Shown: piece by piece, positions 34,225 through 42,883 of the stretch
Layout: every line of letters starts with the position of its first letter
Position numbering within the stretch: position 1 is the stretch's first letter
The notes under the pieces: generated by a model
Seen by the model: only the letters and a program-made list of their open reading frames with translations
Told to the model about the DNA's origin: nothing
Database searches by the model: none
Assembly (NCBI GenBank): GCA_959601025.1
Contig: CAUGOD010000001.1
Coordinates: forward strand, 109,085-173,084
Length of the DNA: 64,000 nucleotides
Direction: 5' to 3'
From: an uncultured Oscillospiraceae bacterium
Lineage (GTDB): Bacteria; Bacillota; Clostridia; Oscillospirales; Acutalibacteraceae
Program-made: the position numbers and the translations under genes

Positions 34225-35952
34225 TTATTTTTCCTCCTTTTTTGTGAAGCGCTTCTGCGTCTGATGGTAATACCCGAGCTGGAACGCGCCCTGTTCCGGC
34301 AGGGTCATCCGAGCGGGATAGGTTTCGGAGATTTTGGACAAAAGCTCCCCAATCTGCTTGTTGTAATGCTTCCGCCAGTTGGGCTCCAGCTTGCGAAGAT
34401 GCTTCTGCGCCAGGTTGATCAGCAGAGGGAATATCGCGGCTGGCGTAGCCGACGCCGCGTTGAAGTATTTGTCCTTGATGGTGGCGTTAAGGCCGGGATT
34501 CGCGCCGTCCTGTACCGCCTCCAATACAGAGAACAGCCGGCCCAGCACATAGGGCGGGTAACTGCTTTGTTCATTGAGTTCCACGGTCAAAACCTCCTCG
34601 GGGCATTTTTCATTTTTATTCTGCAAATAGTACGCCTTTAAGATAGCGGCGCGGCCGCGGGTAACGGCATGCTCCGCGCGGATACGCAGCGTCACGCCAT
34701 GTAGCAGGGTGGCGGGGTACGGCCCGTTCGTCAGCACCGCCCGCAGAAGGTCGCCGTTCAGCTGAGGGATGGGCGCGCCGTCGCGGGAATTCTGGTTGAC
34801 GGTTTCCCGCAGCAGACGACTGGGCAACAGCGTCTCGGCCTTATCGAAGGACGGCCGCACGATACGCAGGCGCTCATAATGCGCCCGTACGTTGCGGGCA
34901 AAGCTGCCGAAACTGTCCTGCCAGAAAAATCGTACCGAAAGCCGGGCTGCGTTGGGGGCCAGACCCAATACGTAGAAGTGCGTTCCCGGCTGTACTTTTT
35001 CGCCGTTCCAGTCCACCGGCTCGCCTCGGGTCAGCTTACCGAGGACCGCCTGCAAATCCTGTTCCGTCAGGGTGCCGCCGTACAAAGCGGCCATTCCCAA
35101 ATCCTGATAGGCGCTATGCCCGCCCACGGCCCAGCAGACCACGGTGGTGTCTCCCGTATGCTGCGCATGCTCCCGGTCGGCCAGCAGATGATTCAGGGCG
35201 GTGGTGTAGGCGAAGGCGGCATAGACGCCAACCGGCGCATTAGCGCCGTACTCATGCCCGTAAGACCAGAAGGACGGCGCGTTGAAGGACACCAACGCGG
35301 CCCCCGACGTCTGGGCGCCCGGTACCCCTTTAATCGCGGGATGAACCTCCTCGGACCGGGTTTGCTGGCCGGTAACCAGACAGCGAACCTCCGGCCCGGC
35401 GCTTTTCCGGTCATAATATGCCTGCCAGCGCGAACGCACCTCCGGATCGCTGTGGACAGGGGCGTCCTTATGCCAGAAAATCAGGTTGGCCCCGCCCATC
35501 AGGTCCGCCCATTTTTCCACCAAGACGGGATGGAAGGCCGCCGCCGCTGGCTCCCAGGTCTCAAAAAAGGCCAGGACCGCCTGGGCCGCCGCCGACTGCG
35601 CCCCGTCCAGCAGACGTAGATGAAGCGCCTTGCAGGCGGCAAAGCATTCGGCGGTGCGCTGCGGCTTGCCCTTTTCGTCCGCCCCCAGCAGATACCCGCT
35701 GTTGTCGCACAGAAAATTGGCGGCGACGCCGGAGGAACGCTTGACCGGCATAGGGACCTCCATTACCTGCGGGGCGAAAACGGATTTTTTCCCGCGCTGC
35801 TGTTCGGTCTGCAGCGGCAGCAGCCCCAGCAGTCTGCCGTCGGAGGCCAGTTCCAGCCCGTAGGACACCTTAGCCTGTCCCCAGCCGGGACGGGCAATGA
35901 CGCCGAGAGCCAGCAAATCCTCATAATACCGCACCAATGCCTGCAGGATCAT
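34225..35952 (-). CDS. cas8c: Type I-C Cascade large subunit Cas8c (Csd1)
   Basis: A 575-residue Csd1, the usual length. It starts MILQALVRYYEDLLALG and contains the typical DNSGYLLGAD, CLVTGQQTR, LVSFNAPSFWSYGHEYGANAPV and LLADREHAQHTGDTTVVCWA segments. It recognises the PAM in target DNA and in I-C systems also supplies the small-subunit region from internal translation (known for the family; not checked here). The start overlaps the cas5 stop by 4 bp. Confidence 0.96.
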   Translation of the reverse strand: MILQALVRYYEDLLALGVIARPGWGQAKVSYGLELASDGRLLGLLPLQTEQQRGKKSVFAPQVMEVPMPVKRSSGVAANFLCDNSGYLLGADEKGKPQRTAECFAACKALHLRLLDGAQSAAAQAVLAFFETWEPAAAAFHPVLVEKWADLMGGANLIFWHKDAPVHSDPEVRSRWQAYYDRKSAGPEVRCLVTGQQTRSEEVHPAIKGVPGAQTSGAALVSFNAPSFWSYGHEYGANAPVGVYAAFAYTTALNHLLADREHAQHTGDTTVVCWAVGGHSAYQDLGMAALYGGTLTEQDLQAVLGKLTRGEPVDWNGEKVQPGTHFYVLGLAPNAARLSVRFFWQDSFGSFARNVRAHYERLRIVRPSFDKAETLLPSRLLRETVNQNSRDGAPIPQLNGDLLRAVLTNGPYPATLLHGVTLRIRAEHAVTRGRAAILKAYYLQNKNEKCPEEVLTVELNEQSSYPPYVLGRLFSVLEAVQDGANPGLNATIKDKYFNAASATPAAIFPLLINLAQKHLRKLEPNWRKHYNKQIGELLSKISETYPARMTLPEQGAFQLGYYHQTQKRFTKKEEK

Positions 35953-36599
35953 CGGAACACCTCGCAGTCTGCCGTATTCAGCACGCCGTTTTCGAGCTTC
36001 GCACGGAAAAACAGCGGCGTGATGTTTGCCGGGTCGGTATAATCCATGTCATACAGCATAAGGCCCAGGTCCCGCGTTTCCTCAATGGCGGGGATCGGCC
36101 CTCCCGGCCACCGGCGGAAATACGCCGGGAATTCCCGGCAGCCGAAGTAGGGGGTGTGGTAGCACTGCCCCCGCTCCATCCGGCGGGTAACGATGTCCTG
36201 AAACTTGCCCGGGTTATCGCTCGGGACGGCGCGGTCGGTCATGTCAAAGTGCGCCTCGATGACATAATGGACGTCCTGTAAAACCAGGGCCGCCCGCTGG
36301 GCGATGTCCTGGGAGGCGGCTATGTAAAGCTCCTGCCCGCCTCCCTGCATGGCGCTGCGCACCGCGCTGCCGAGCACCTTGCTTTTGACCTCGTTGCGGC
36401 GGATATTGGTGAACTGTATGAGGGACAGCACATGGATTCGGTCGATAGACCACCGCAGCCCGGGATGGAAGTAGATCGCCTCCACCAGTCCGCGCGCCGC
36501 CGATGGGGTCGGCACATCGTAGGAGACTTTTTCTACTTTTAGTTCCGGGCGGGAGAAGCAAGCATACCGGCCCCAGACTTCCAACTGGATCAACAGCAT
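35949..36599 (-). CDS. cas5c: Type I-C Cas5 (Cas5c/Cas5d) crRNA-processing endoribonuclease
   Basis: A 216-residue Cas5. In I-C systems this subunit replaces Cas6 and cuts pre-crRNA at the repeat. The ATG at 36597-36599 was chosen over the 18-codon-longer frame because it follows GGAAAGGAGCTG and gives the family start LIQLEVWGRYACFSRPELKVEKVSYDVPTPSAARG. The conserved glycine-rich RNA contact and the aromatic/basic residues are retained. No cas6 is present, consistent with this role. Confidence 0.95.
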   Translation of the reverse strand: MLLIQLEVWGRYACFSRPELKVEKVSYDVPTPSAARGLVEAIYFHPGLRWSIDRIHVLSLIQFTNIRRNEVKSKVLGSAVRSAMQGGGQELYIAASQDIAQRAALVLQDVHYVIEAHFDMTDRAVPSDNPGKFQDIVTRRMERGQCYHTPYFGCREFPAYFRRWPGGPIPAIEETRDLGLMLYDMDYTDPANITPLFFRAKLENGVLNTADCEVFR

Positions 36600-36685
36600 C
36601 AGCTCCTTTCCAAAAATACTTTCGTCATTTTTAGCTATAGGGAAATTGTACAAAGCCGTTTTTACCGGGCATCCGGACGCCTGCC

Positions 36686-38866
36686 TTATATAAAAAATCC
36701 AGTCCCTGTTTTTATGTCCATGGCCAATCCGGTGTGGGGATCATAGCAGCGGGAATCGGCCAATACAGCGACTTCTTCGTCCAGCTGTTCCAGCAATCCC
36801 GCCCGTTCCAGCGCCTGCCGGTGATCCGGATAAACGGTAACGCCGTATTGTCCCAGCCGGCGGAAAAGCCGGCGGCTCCGCTGTCCCCTCCGCAGCTCGT
36901 CAACCAAAGCGGCCCCCTCTTCCAGCGGGATATATACCGTGCTGCCCGCCTTTTCAATCAGATGAAAATTTTTCGCCGCCGTTGCAAACGGAAAGACGCT
37001 TTCCTTCATGCCATGCGTAAATCCGTTCACGATGTTATATTTATCCAGCGCTGCCCCTCCCATTAGGACGCGGTAAAAGGTGAAGTAGTTTTCGATAGCG
37101 TCCAATCCGGCCGGATCGGCGAAATCCCGCAGTACCTGCCGGGCGGAGGCGATATTCTGCGCCAGCATCGGCAGCTCCGGCTGCTCTTCCAGGCGGAAAA
37201 TATACACCGGGCTTTCCTCGGCCGATCGGTTTCCCTCCCGATTACAGCGTCCGGCCGTTTGCAAAATGGAATCCAGTCCAGCCAGCTCCCGGTAGGCTAC
37301 GGGGAAATCCACATCGACTCCCGCCTCGATGAGCGAGGTGGAGACCACGCGGCAGGGAAGCCCTTGGGCGAGCCGCACCCGGATTTCCTCCAGCAGCCGC
37401 TTGCGGTGGGCGGGATACAGCAGGGTAGTCAGGCAATAATTCCCCTCTTTTTGCCCTTCCGGCCCTTCCTGTAAGGCGGCATACAGCTCCTGCGCCGATT
37501 GGCGGCGGTTGACCACGCATAGCGCCTGCGGCGCGGCTTTCAGGCGTTCGGCCAGCGCCGGCAGGGACTGCTCGCCCAGATCCCGCAGGCTGGTACGGCG
37601 GAAGAACGCATACTGCCGTTCCGGTTCCGGACAAAGCTCCCGGATTGGCATGCCGGGAGCCAGCTCCGCAAACAGCGGCTCCAGCGCCGGCTGGGTCGCG
37701 GTGCAAAGCACCGCCGCGGCGCCGTAATGCCGCACCAGCTGGGCGATGGCCGCCACACAGGGGCGCAGGCATGGCGTCGGCAGCGTCTGGGCCTCGTCGA
37801 AGATAATGACGCTGTTTGCGATGTTGTGCAGCTTCCGGCAGCGGGAGGAACGGTTGGCATATAGTGATTCAAAAAACTGCACCGCCGTGGTCACTATCAC
37901 GGGCGCATCCCAGTTTTCAGCGGCCAGCGCCTTTCGGTAATCCGCTGGGCTGCCGTCCTCCTTCATAACGTAATTCGCGCCCATATGGTGTTCCAGCACG
38001 TTTTCTTCTCCCAGAATTTCGGCGAACCGGCTGGCGGTTTGATCGATGATCGAGGTGTAAGGAATCACATAAATGACCCGCGCCATTTGCCGGGCGCACG
38101 CCAGGGAAAGGGCGAACGCCAGCGAAGAGACGGTTTTGCCTCCCCCGGTGGGTACCGTTAAGGTGAACAGCCCCTTTTCACAACGTCGGCCGGCTTCCAG
38201 ACAGGCGCGCAGGATATCGCACCGCCGGCGGTTCAGCTCCTTCTGAGGGTTCCACCAGGGCTCGATATACGTCTCCAGCTTTTGCAGCAGCGCTGAAAGC
38301 GGCTCCTGTCCGCCGCGGGGAGCCGGCGTTCCGTTCATAAAGTCTTCCGTATCCAGGTAGTCGGCGTCCACCAGACAGGAGTACAGCATCCGGGTATAGA
38401 ACGCGCGGGTGAAGGAATCGGTCGTCAGATATTTCGGCGACGATACGGGGGGAAGACGCACTTCGGTCCGCCAACGGTCATAGGGTTCGACCGTCCGCTT
38501 GATGCGCCCCAACAGGGTCGCCGCGTCCGGGCCGTCGCACGGGCTGCCTCCGTCGGGCAGGCCCCCATGGTGGCCCGCCACTGCGAAAGCCACTTCCGGC
38601 TGGCGCATGGCAAAGGCCTCGATGGCGCCGGCGGTGGAATGATCCGCACTCACCCCGGATCCGGCCAGCCGCCGCTGAAAAGCCGTACTGTATTTGCCGA
38701 TATCGTGCAGCAGTCCCGCTAAACGCGCCTGATCCGCTCCGCCGAAGGGCTCGGCAAACGCCGCCGCCCGCGCGGCGGTATTCGACAAATGCTCCCATAC
38801 CGTCTGTGTATGCACGTTGTCCTCACGGATATGTGCGTAAAACGCATCCTGTTGTGGAATATCCAT
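36686..38866 (-). CDS. cas3: Type I-C effector nuclease-helicase Cas3
   Basis: A 726-residue Cas3 with both halves. The N-terminal HD nuclease has LLHDIGKYS (His54-Asp55) and AGHHGGLPDG (His99-His100). The superfamily 2 helicase has VPTGGGKT (about 238-245), IIFDEAQTL (DEAQ 357-360), an LCTATQPAL motif and QTAGRCNREGNR near the C-terminus. It degrades target DNA after Cascade binding. The ATG at 38866 follows AAAGGAGGGGAAAGCA; the upstream in-frame ATG lacks a site. It is the first gene of the cas operon. Confidence 0.97.
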   Translation of the reverse strand: MDIPQQDAFYAHIREDNVHTQTVWEHLSNTAARAAAFAEPFGGADQARLAGLLHDIGKYSTAFQRRLAGSGVSADHSTAGAIEAFAMRQPEVAFAVAGHHGGLPDGGSPCDGPDAATLLGRIKRTVEPYDRWRTEVRLPPVSSPKYLTTDSFTRAFYTRMLYSCLVDADYLDTEDFMNGTPAPRGGQEPLSALLQKLETYIEPWWNPQKELNRRRCDILRACLEAGRRCEKGLFTLTVPTGGGKTVSSLAFALSLACARQMARVIYVIPYTSIIDQTASRFAEILGEENVLEHHMGANYVMKEDGSPADYRKALAAENWDAPVIVTTAVQFFESLYANRSSRCRKLHNIANSVIIFDEAQTLPTPCLRPCVAAIAQLVRHYGAAAVLCTATQPALEPLFAELAPGMPIRELCPEPERQYAFFRRTSLRDLGEQSLPALAERLKAAPQALCVVNRRQSAQELYAALQEGPEGQKEGNYCLTTLLYPAHRKRLLEEIRVRLAQGLPCRVVSTSLIEAGVDVDFPVAYRELAGLDSILQTAGRCNREGNRSAEESPVYIFRLEEQPELPMLAQNIASARQVLRDFADPAGLDAIENYFTFYRVLMGGAALDKYNIVNGFTHGMKESVFPFATAAKNFHLIEKAGSTVYIPLEEGAALVDELRRGQRSRRLFRRLGQYGVTVYPDHRQALERAGLLEQLDEEVAVLADSRCYDPHTGLAMDIKTGTGFFI

Positions 38867-38934
38867 TGCTTTCCCCTCCTTTAAAACGAGGACGTTCAAT
38901 TGGAAATTTCAGAAAAATGTGTATAATTTTTGAT

Positions 38935-38964
38935 ATTATACCATAATACAACATAATTTTACAA
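38935..38964 (-). promoter_or_regulatory. Promoter of the cas operon
   Basis: On the minus strand, TTGTAA (38959-38964) and TATAAT (38935-38940) are separated by 18 bp in a very AT-rich stretch, about 70 bp ahead of cas3. Confidence 0.6.
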
Positions 38965-39112
38965 TGTTTTATAAAGTTTTTTGAAAAAGCTTTATATGGC
39001 CCGCTTGTAAGCAATCAGGAGGGTGTTTGGCCATTGGCAGGAGCGGACGGTTCACAGCTGGCGTTATTATCGGTGCCGTCTGTGTACAGGCACTCCGTCC
39101 GGCGTCCATAAC

Positions 39113-39158
39113 AGAAATAGCCGGGCGTCCCGTCAAGGCGGGAGGCCCGGCTATTTCT
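39113..39158 (-). terminator. Terminator hairpin after the sigma-serpin operon
   Basis: AGAAATAGCCGGGC (39113-39126) pairs with GCCCGGCTATTTCT (39145-39158), with an inner TCCCG/CGGGA stem. The U-rich 3' arm can serve the minus strand. The tail after it is short. Confidence 0.6.
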
Positions 39159-39207
39159 TTGAGGTATAGTCTTTGGGTAATGGAAAAGCATAAGGCTTTC
39201 CATTCCC

Positions 39208-40743
39208 TTACGGCGTGGGATGGCGGAACACGCCGATAAACAGGGGAAGGTCGTCGTCGCTCACGATCGCAAACAGGAAGGGACGGTTCAGGTTTATTTC
39301 GAGAATTTCGCTTGGCATTGCCGTGCCGGCCGTCAGGATATGTGTAAACGCAGCCGCTTCGCAGCCCTTTTCGTCGATAGAAACCGTCGCAACCTGCTGG
39401 GCCCGGGAGAGACGCAGGTCGTCTTCCGACAGCGGCGAGAAGTCGGCGTTCGCCGCGAAGGCGGAGCGAATCCCCAGGCTTTTCAGCGTTTCATTCAGGT
39501 CGAGGTCGGCGGTAAAGGAGAATTTCGGCACCTGGAAACGAACGGTCTGACTCTGCCAGGGGGAAGACCAGGGGGAGTCCAGCGCCGGCGCCAGTTCGTC
39601 GGGGGAGGCGAGCAGCTCCTCTGGGGAAACGCCCTCCTTCGGCAGGATAAAGACCATCCGTCCCTGTTCCTTGAAGGGGAGAAAGGCCGCCGTATACCGG
39701 TCGGCATACAAGACTTCCGTGCTGCGGATGCCGCTGTTCATAAAATCGATTTCGACGGACATGCCGTCGGTATAAAAGGGCGCGGGACTGGTCATCTCTT
39801 CGTAGAATCGATCCTGCCACTCGGCGTAAAAATACAGGGTATTCAGCAGGACGAGCACAGTGTTCGGCGTGGTTTTGGAAACCTGTTTTCCCAGCTTCCC
39901 GCCGGTGTTCTGATTGATCCACGCGGCTATGGCGTCGTCTGCTTCCCCGGTTCCCAGATCGGCATGGAAAACCGACGCGTACAGTGTGTCCGCCAGCTTT
40001 TCCACCGGCTTTTCCCGATAGGGAAAGCCGGAAGCCAGCCACAGGGAATTCGCCATGGCGCGTCGGCCGGTATCCGAACGGTAATAACAGGAGCGGAACA
40101 GGGCGTTGGCGGCCGTCTCGGCTTCGCTCAGGCTGTCCGTACCCAGCGCGGCGAGGATTTCCGTTTGGGTATCGCCGCCAGTGGTTTCCGCCAGCATCGC
40201 CAGCGCTTCGTAGAGACTGGCCGGGGAATAGACGAGGTTGTCCGTTCCGCTTCCCAGCGCCGGCGCCGCCGTGCGAAGGGCGAATTGCCGCAGCGATTGA
40301 GTCAGCGAGGGGGTTTCCTCCGGCTTTTGGCTGTCGTCGGGAAGGGAGGGCTGGGCAAGCATGACGGTTTTGGTCCCTTCGCCGCGGATCGATTGGGTGG
40401 AAGGGGTGGAGGCTGTGGCTTCGGTAGCGGAACCGGCGGAGGAAGCGCTTTCCACGGTGTTTCCGGCCGACGAATTTCCCGCCGGCAGCCCAGTCAGGCC
40501 GAAAGGCAGGAGAACCGCCAGACAGAGAGCGGCGACCGCGGCGACGGATGGGATAGCGAGTCGACCGAAACGGCGAAGCCGCTTTGTCCGGATAGGATCG
40601 GGTGTAATTGCTTCAGGGAATGAACCCTTCTTTAAGGAAAAGGATTCCTTTTTCATGGCGGTGACGGTTTTTTCCACCAACCCGTCCGGCAGGGGGACCT
40701 GCCGGTTGGCTTCGGAATAGAGACGCTTATAGGGGCTCTTCAT
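39208..40743 (-). CDS. Membrane-anchored serpin with anti-sigma-like cytoplasmic N-terminus
   Basis: The protein has 511 residues from the ATG at 40743, chosen because AGGAGG lies 9 bp upstream (an ATG two codons earlier is only 3 bp away). Residues 1-60 are a charged cytoplasmic segment (MKSPYKRLYSEANRQVPLP) resembling short ECF-sigma negative effectors. About 62-84 is one transmembrane helix; 85-147 is a Ser/Thr/Gly-rich linker; 148-511 is a full serpin domain (NLVYSPASLYEALAMLAETTGG, LLNTLYFYAEWQDRF, LEINLNRPFLFAIV, PLFIGVFRHP). The reactive loop begins EKGCEAAAFT, giving a predicted P1-P1' of Thr-Ala, so an elastase- or subtilisin-like protease is a plausible partner. It is coupled to the ECF sigma gene upstream. 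Confidence 0.88.
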   Translation of the reverse strand: MKSPYKRLYSEANRQVPLPDGLVEKTVTAMKKESFSLKKGSFPEAITPDPIRTKRLRRFGRLAIPSVAAVAALCLAVLLPFGLTGLPAGNSSAGNTVESASSAGSATEATASTPSTQSIRGEGTKTVMLAQPSLPDDSQKPEETPSLTQSLRQFALRTAAPALGSGTDNLVYSPASLYEALAMLAETTGGDTQTEILAALGTDSLSEAETAANALFRSCYYRSDTGRRAMANSLWLASGFPYREKPVEKLADTLYASVFHADLGTGEADDAIAAWINQNTGGKLGKQVSKTTPNTVLVLLNTLYFYAEWQDRFYEEMTSPAPFYTDGMSVEIDFMNSGIRSTEVLYADRYTAAFLPFKEQGRMVFILPKEGVSPEELLASPDELAPALDSPWSSPWQSQTVRFQVPKFSFTADLDLNETLKSLGIRSAFAANADFSPLSEDDLRLSRAQQVATVSIDEKGCEAAAFTHILTAGTAMPSEILEINLNRPFLFAIVSDDDLPLFIGVFRHPTP

Positions 40744-41218
40744 AATCATAATCCTCCTTTAGCTTTTCTCGCAGCATGGTTCGGCCGCGGGAAAGCAGGG
40801 ACTTTACCGTTCCCTCCTTTTTTCGAAGGGCGGCGGCGATTTCACGGATGGACATGGATTCATAATAAAACAGATGGAGTACCGAACGGTAACGGGGCGG
40901 CAGAGACTGCATCGCGTAATAAACGTCGCCGTGCTCCCGGGTTTCAAACGGAATAGCCTGAACGGATTCGTCCAGCGCAACGGTGTGCGTTTCCCAGAAG
41001 CGGAAAGCGTTATGGCAGCAGTTTACCGTGACCCGGATCAGCCACGCCTTTCGGTGCTCCTCGCTGTCGAAGGGCTTTGGATTGCGGATGTAGCGGAGAA
41101 AGACCTCCTGAAACACATCCTGGGCTTTGTCCGGGTTCCGTGTCTGGGAAAGGGCGAGCTTGTAAACCATGTCCGCATAGGTTTGCACGACTTCGTCGGG
41201 AGTTCGTTGTGGCGCCAT
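40727..41218 (-). CDS. ECF-type RNA polymerase sigma factor
   Basis: A 163-residue group IV sigma-70 protein. Region 2 is at about residues 10-75 (YADMVYKLALSQTRNPDKAQDVFQEVFLRYIR) and region 4 at about 105-155 (LPPRYRSVLHLFYYESMSIREIAAALRKKEGTVKSLLSRGRTMLREKL). The ATG at 41218 follows GAGGAGGGATTTTG. Its 3' end overlaps the serpin gene, so the two are co-translated. The neighbouring membrane protein is the likely cognate anti-sigma factor. No autoregulatory promoter could be defined by eye. Confidence 0.93.
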   Translation of the reverse strand: MAPQRTPDEVVQTYADMVYKLALSQTRNPDKAQDVFQEVFLRYIRNPKPFDSEEHRKAWLIRVTVNCCHNAFRFWETHTVALDESVQAIPFETREHGDVYYAMQSLPPRYRSVLHLFYYESMSIREIAAALRKKEGTVKSLLSRGRTMLREKLKEDYDYEEPL

Positions 41219-41380
41219 CAAAATCCCTCCTCATAAACAATACCGGCGGCGGAGCGAAAAGGTTGCGCGCCGGCGGAAAATTTTTAAAGCTGTTTGTCCG
41301 GCGGGGGAGGGCCGCCGGCGGGCCCTGACAATATGCACGGTTTTTCGCCGGATTGCCTGAAAAACCGTACGCGGGAGACA

Positions 41381-41408
41381 TTGACTTCCATGGAGCGGGG
41401 ATTATAAT
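41381..41408 (+). promoter_or_regulatory. Promoter of the antiporter gene
   Basis: TTGACT (41381-41386) and TATAAT (41403-41408) are separated by 16 bp, about 37 bp before the start codon. Confidence 0.75.
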
Positions 41409-41444
41409 TAATGGTTGGAATGAAAAACAGAGGGGAAATGGCGG

Positions 41445-42788
41445 ATGGAATTCGATGTAATGAACATATTGTTTGACGTTGCGGTAATCCTTCTTTCGAC
41501 CAAGCTGCTCGGCATGCTGACGCGAAAGCTCGGACTGCCGCAGGTCGTGGGAATGATTATCGCGGGGCTGTTGATAGGGCCCGCTGTTTTCGGCCGGCTC
41601 GGCGTCGGCTTTCAGGGGATCGTCAACCCGACGGAGGCGGAGATGGACGTCCTCCAGAGCTTTTCGCAGATCGGCGTGGTCTTTATCCTGTTTTCCAGCG
41701 GGCTGGAGACGGATTTCCGGGAGCTGAAAAAGAGCGGGGCCGCCGCTACGGCCATTGCCGCCATGGGCGTGTTGGTTCCGGTGCTGCTCGGCGCCGTCGG
41801 CGCGCTGTTCTTTATGGGTGGTCTCGGCGAGGCGGCCAATCCGGACAAGCTGATGAACGCGCTCTTTATCGGCTGCATCCTGGCGGCCACCAGCGTCGGC
41901 ATCACGGTCGAGACGCTCCGCGAGCTGGGGAAGCTGAACACGCGGGTGGGGACGACCGTGCTCAGCGCCGCGATCATCGACGATGTGCTCGGTATCATCG
42001 CGCTGAGCATCCTGACCGGGCTCAAGGGAGGCGGGAACGTTGGCATTACCCTTCTCAAGGCCGCGGGTTTCTTTGTCTTTACCATCGGCATAGGGCTGAT
42101 CCTGCGTTTTGTGTTTCAATGGCTGGTGAAAACCTATCCCCATAAGCGGCGCACCAGTATCTTTGCTATCGCCGTCTGCCTGATCTATGCTTACTGCGCT
42201 GAAAAATTCTTTGGGATCGCCGCCATCACGGGCGGCTATATGGCGGGGCTGATGCTCAGCGGACTGGAGGATACGGCGTTCGTCGACCGCAAGGTGGTCG
42301 TCAGCGGGTATATGATCTTCACGCCGATTTTCTTCGCTTATATCGGGATCAGCGCCGATTTCAGCGGCTTCCGGTTTGCCGATCTCGGGTTTGCTCTGGT
42401 CTTCGTCTGCCTTGGTATTCTTGGGAAGATCATCGGCTGCGGCGGGATTGCGCGGCTGTTCCGGTTCAACGGGAGAGAATCGCTCACCGTCGGCTGCGGG
42501 ATGGTCGCGCGGGGAGAGGTAGCTCTGGCCATTTACGCAGCGGGGCAGGCCTTCATCTGTCGGGATGGTATTGACCCGCTGGTGGCGACGATTTTCCTGA
42601 TTCTCTTTACCTCCATCCTCTGCCCGGTTTTCCTGAAGCTCTGCTTCCGGCAGAAGGCGGCGCTGCCGGCGGAGGGGGAACCGGGCCGGCAGCGGGTGGC
42701 TGTTTTCTCGGAAGCGCCCGGCAACGCTCCGGCGCATCGGAACGACCCGGACGGCCTGAACACGCACAAAGCCGATTACCGCAAGTAG
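41445..42788 (+). CDS. CPA2-family cation:proton antiporter
   Basis: A 447-residue membrane protein with about 12 transmembrane helices, matching the Na+/H+ exchanger (KefB/NapA-like) fold. Characteristic stretches are LLSTKLLGMLTRKLGLPQVVGMIIAGLLIGP, the discontinuous-helix region GTTVLSAAIIDDVLGIIALSIL with the paired Asp residues, and GCGMVARGEVALAIYAAG. There is no C-terminal TrkA-N/RCK domain; instead about 40 polar residues follow the last helix. It probably exchanges Na+ or K+ for protons in pH or osmotic homeostasis. Monocistronic between its own promoter and terminator. Confidence 0.9.
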   Translation: MEFDVMNILFDVAVILLSTKLLGMLTRKLGLPQVVGMIIAGLLIGPAVFGRLGVGFQGIVNPTEAEMDVLQSFSQIGVVFILFSSGLETDFRELKKSGAAATAIAAMGVLVPVLLGAVGALFFMGGLGEAANPDKLMNALFIGCILAATSVGITVETLRELGKLNTRVGTTVLSAAIIDDVLGIIALSILTGLKGGGNVGITLLKAAGFFVFTIGIGLILRFVFQWLVKTYPHKRRTSIFAIAVCLIYAYCAEKFFGIAAITGGYMAGLMLSGLEDTAFVDRKVVVSGYMIFTPIFFAYIGISADFSGFRFADLGFALVFVCLGILGKIIGCGGIARLFRFNGRESLTVGCGMVARGEVALAIYAAGQAFICRDGIDPLVATIFLILFTSILCPVFLKLCFRQKAALPAEGEPGRQRVAVFSEAPGNAPAHRNDPDGLNTHKADYRK

Positions 42789-42832
42789 AGACAGGTCTTG
42801 AAACAATCCATCAATAATCCATATCAATAAGG

Positions 42833-42874
42833 AGGGGAGCGAAGCGCATCCGAGCGCTTCGCTCCCCTTTTTTG
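42833..42874. terminator. Terminator between the antiporter and cytidylyltransferase genes
   Basis: GGGGAGCGAAGCGC pairs with GCGCTTCGCTCCCC around ATCCGA, then TTTTTT. It serves the convergent antiporter gene and probably the minus-strand operon. Confidence 0.9.
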
Positions 42875-42883
42875 TCCTTCATC

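Larger units (their letters stand above)
38867..39207. other. Region between cas3 and the serpin gene
   Basis: A 341 bp gap with the cas promoter in an AT-rich half (38867-39000) and, at 39113-39158, the serpin terminator. A 62-codon minus frame (39015-39203) runs through the hairpin and lacks a convincing start. Confidence 0.6.

Noticed and set aside
39015..39203. 62-codon minus frame between cas3 and the serpin gene
   Set aside because: It runs through the terminator hairpin and has no convincing ribosome site.
41010..42827. 605-codon minus-strand frame opposite the antiporter
   Set aside because: Antisense shadow of a membrane-protein gene; it also overlaps the sigma factor in another frame and has no recognisable domain.
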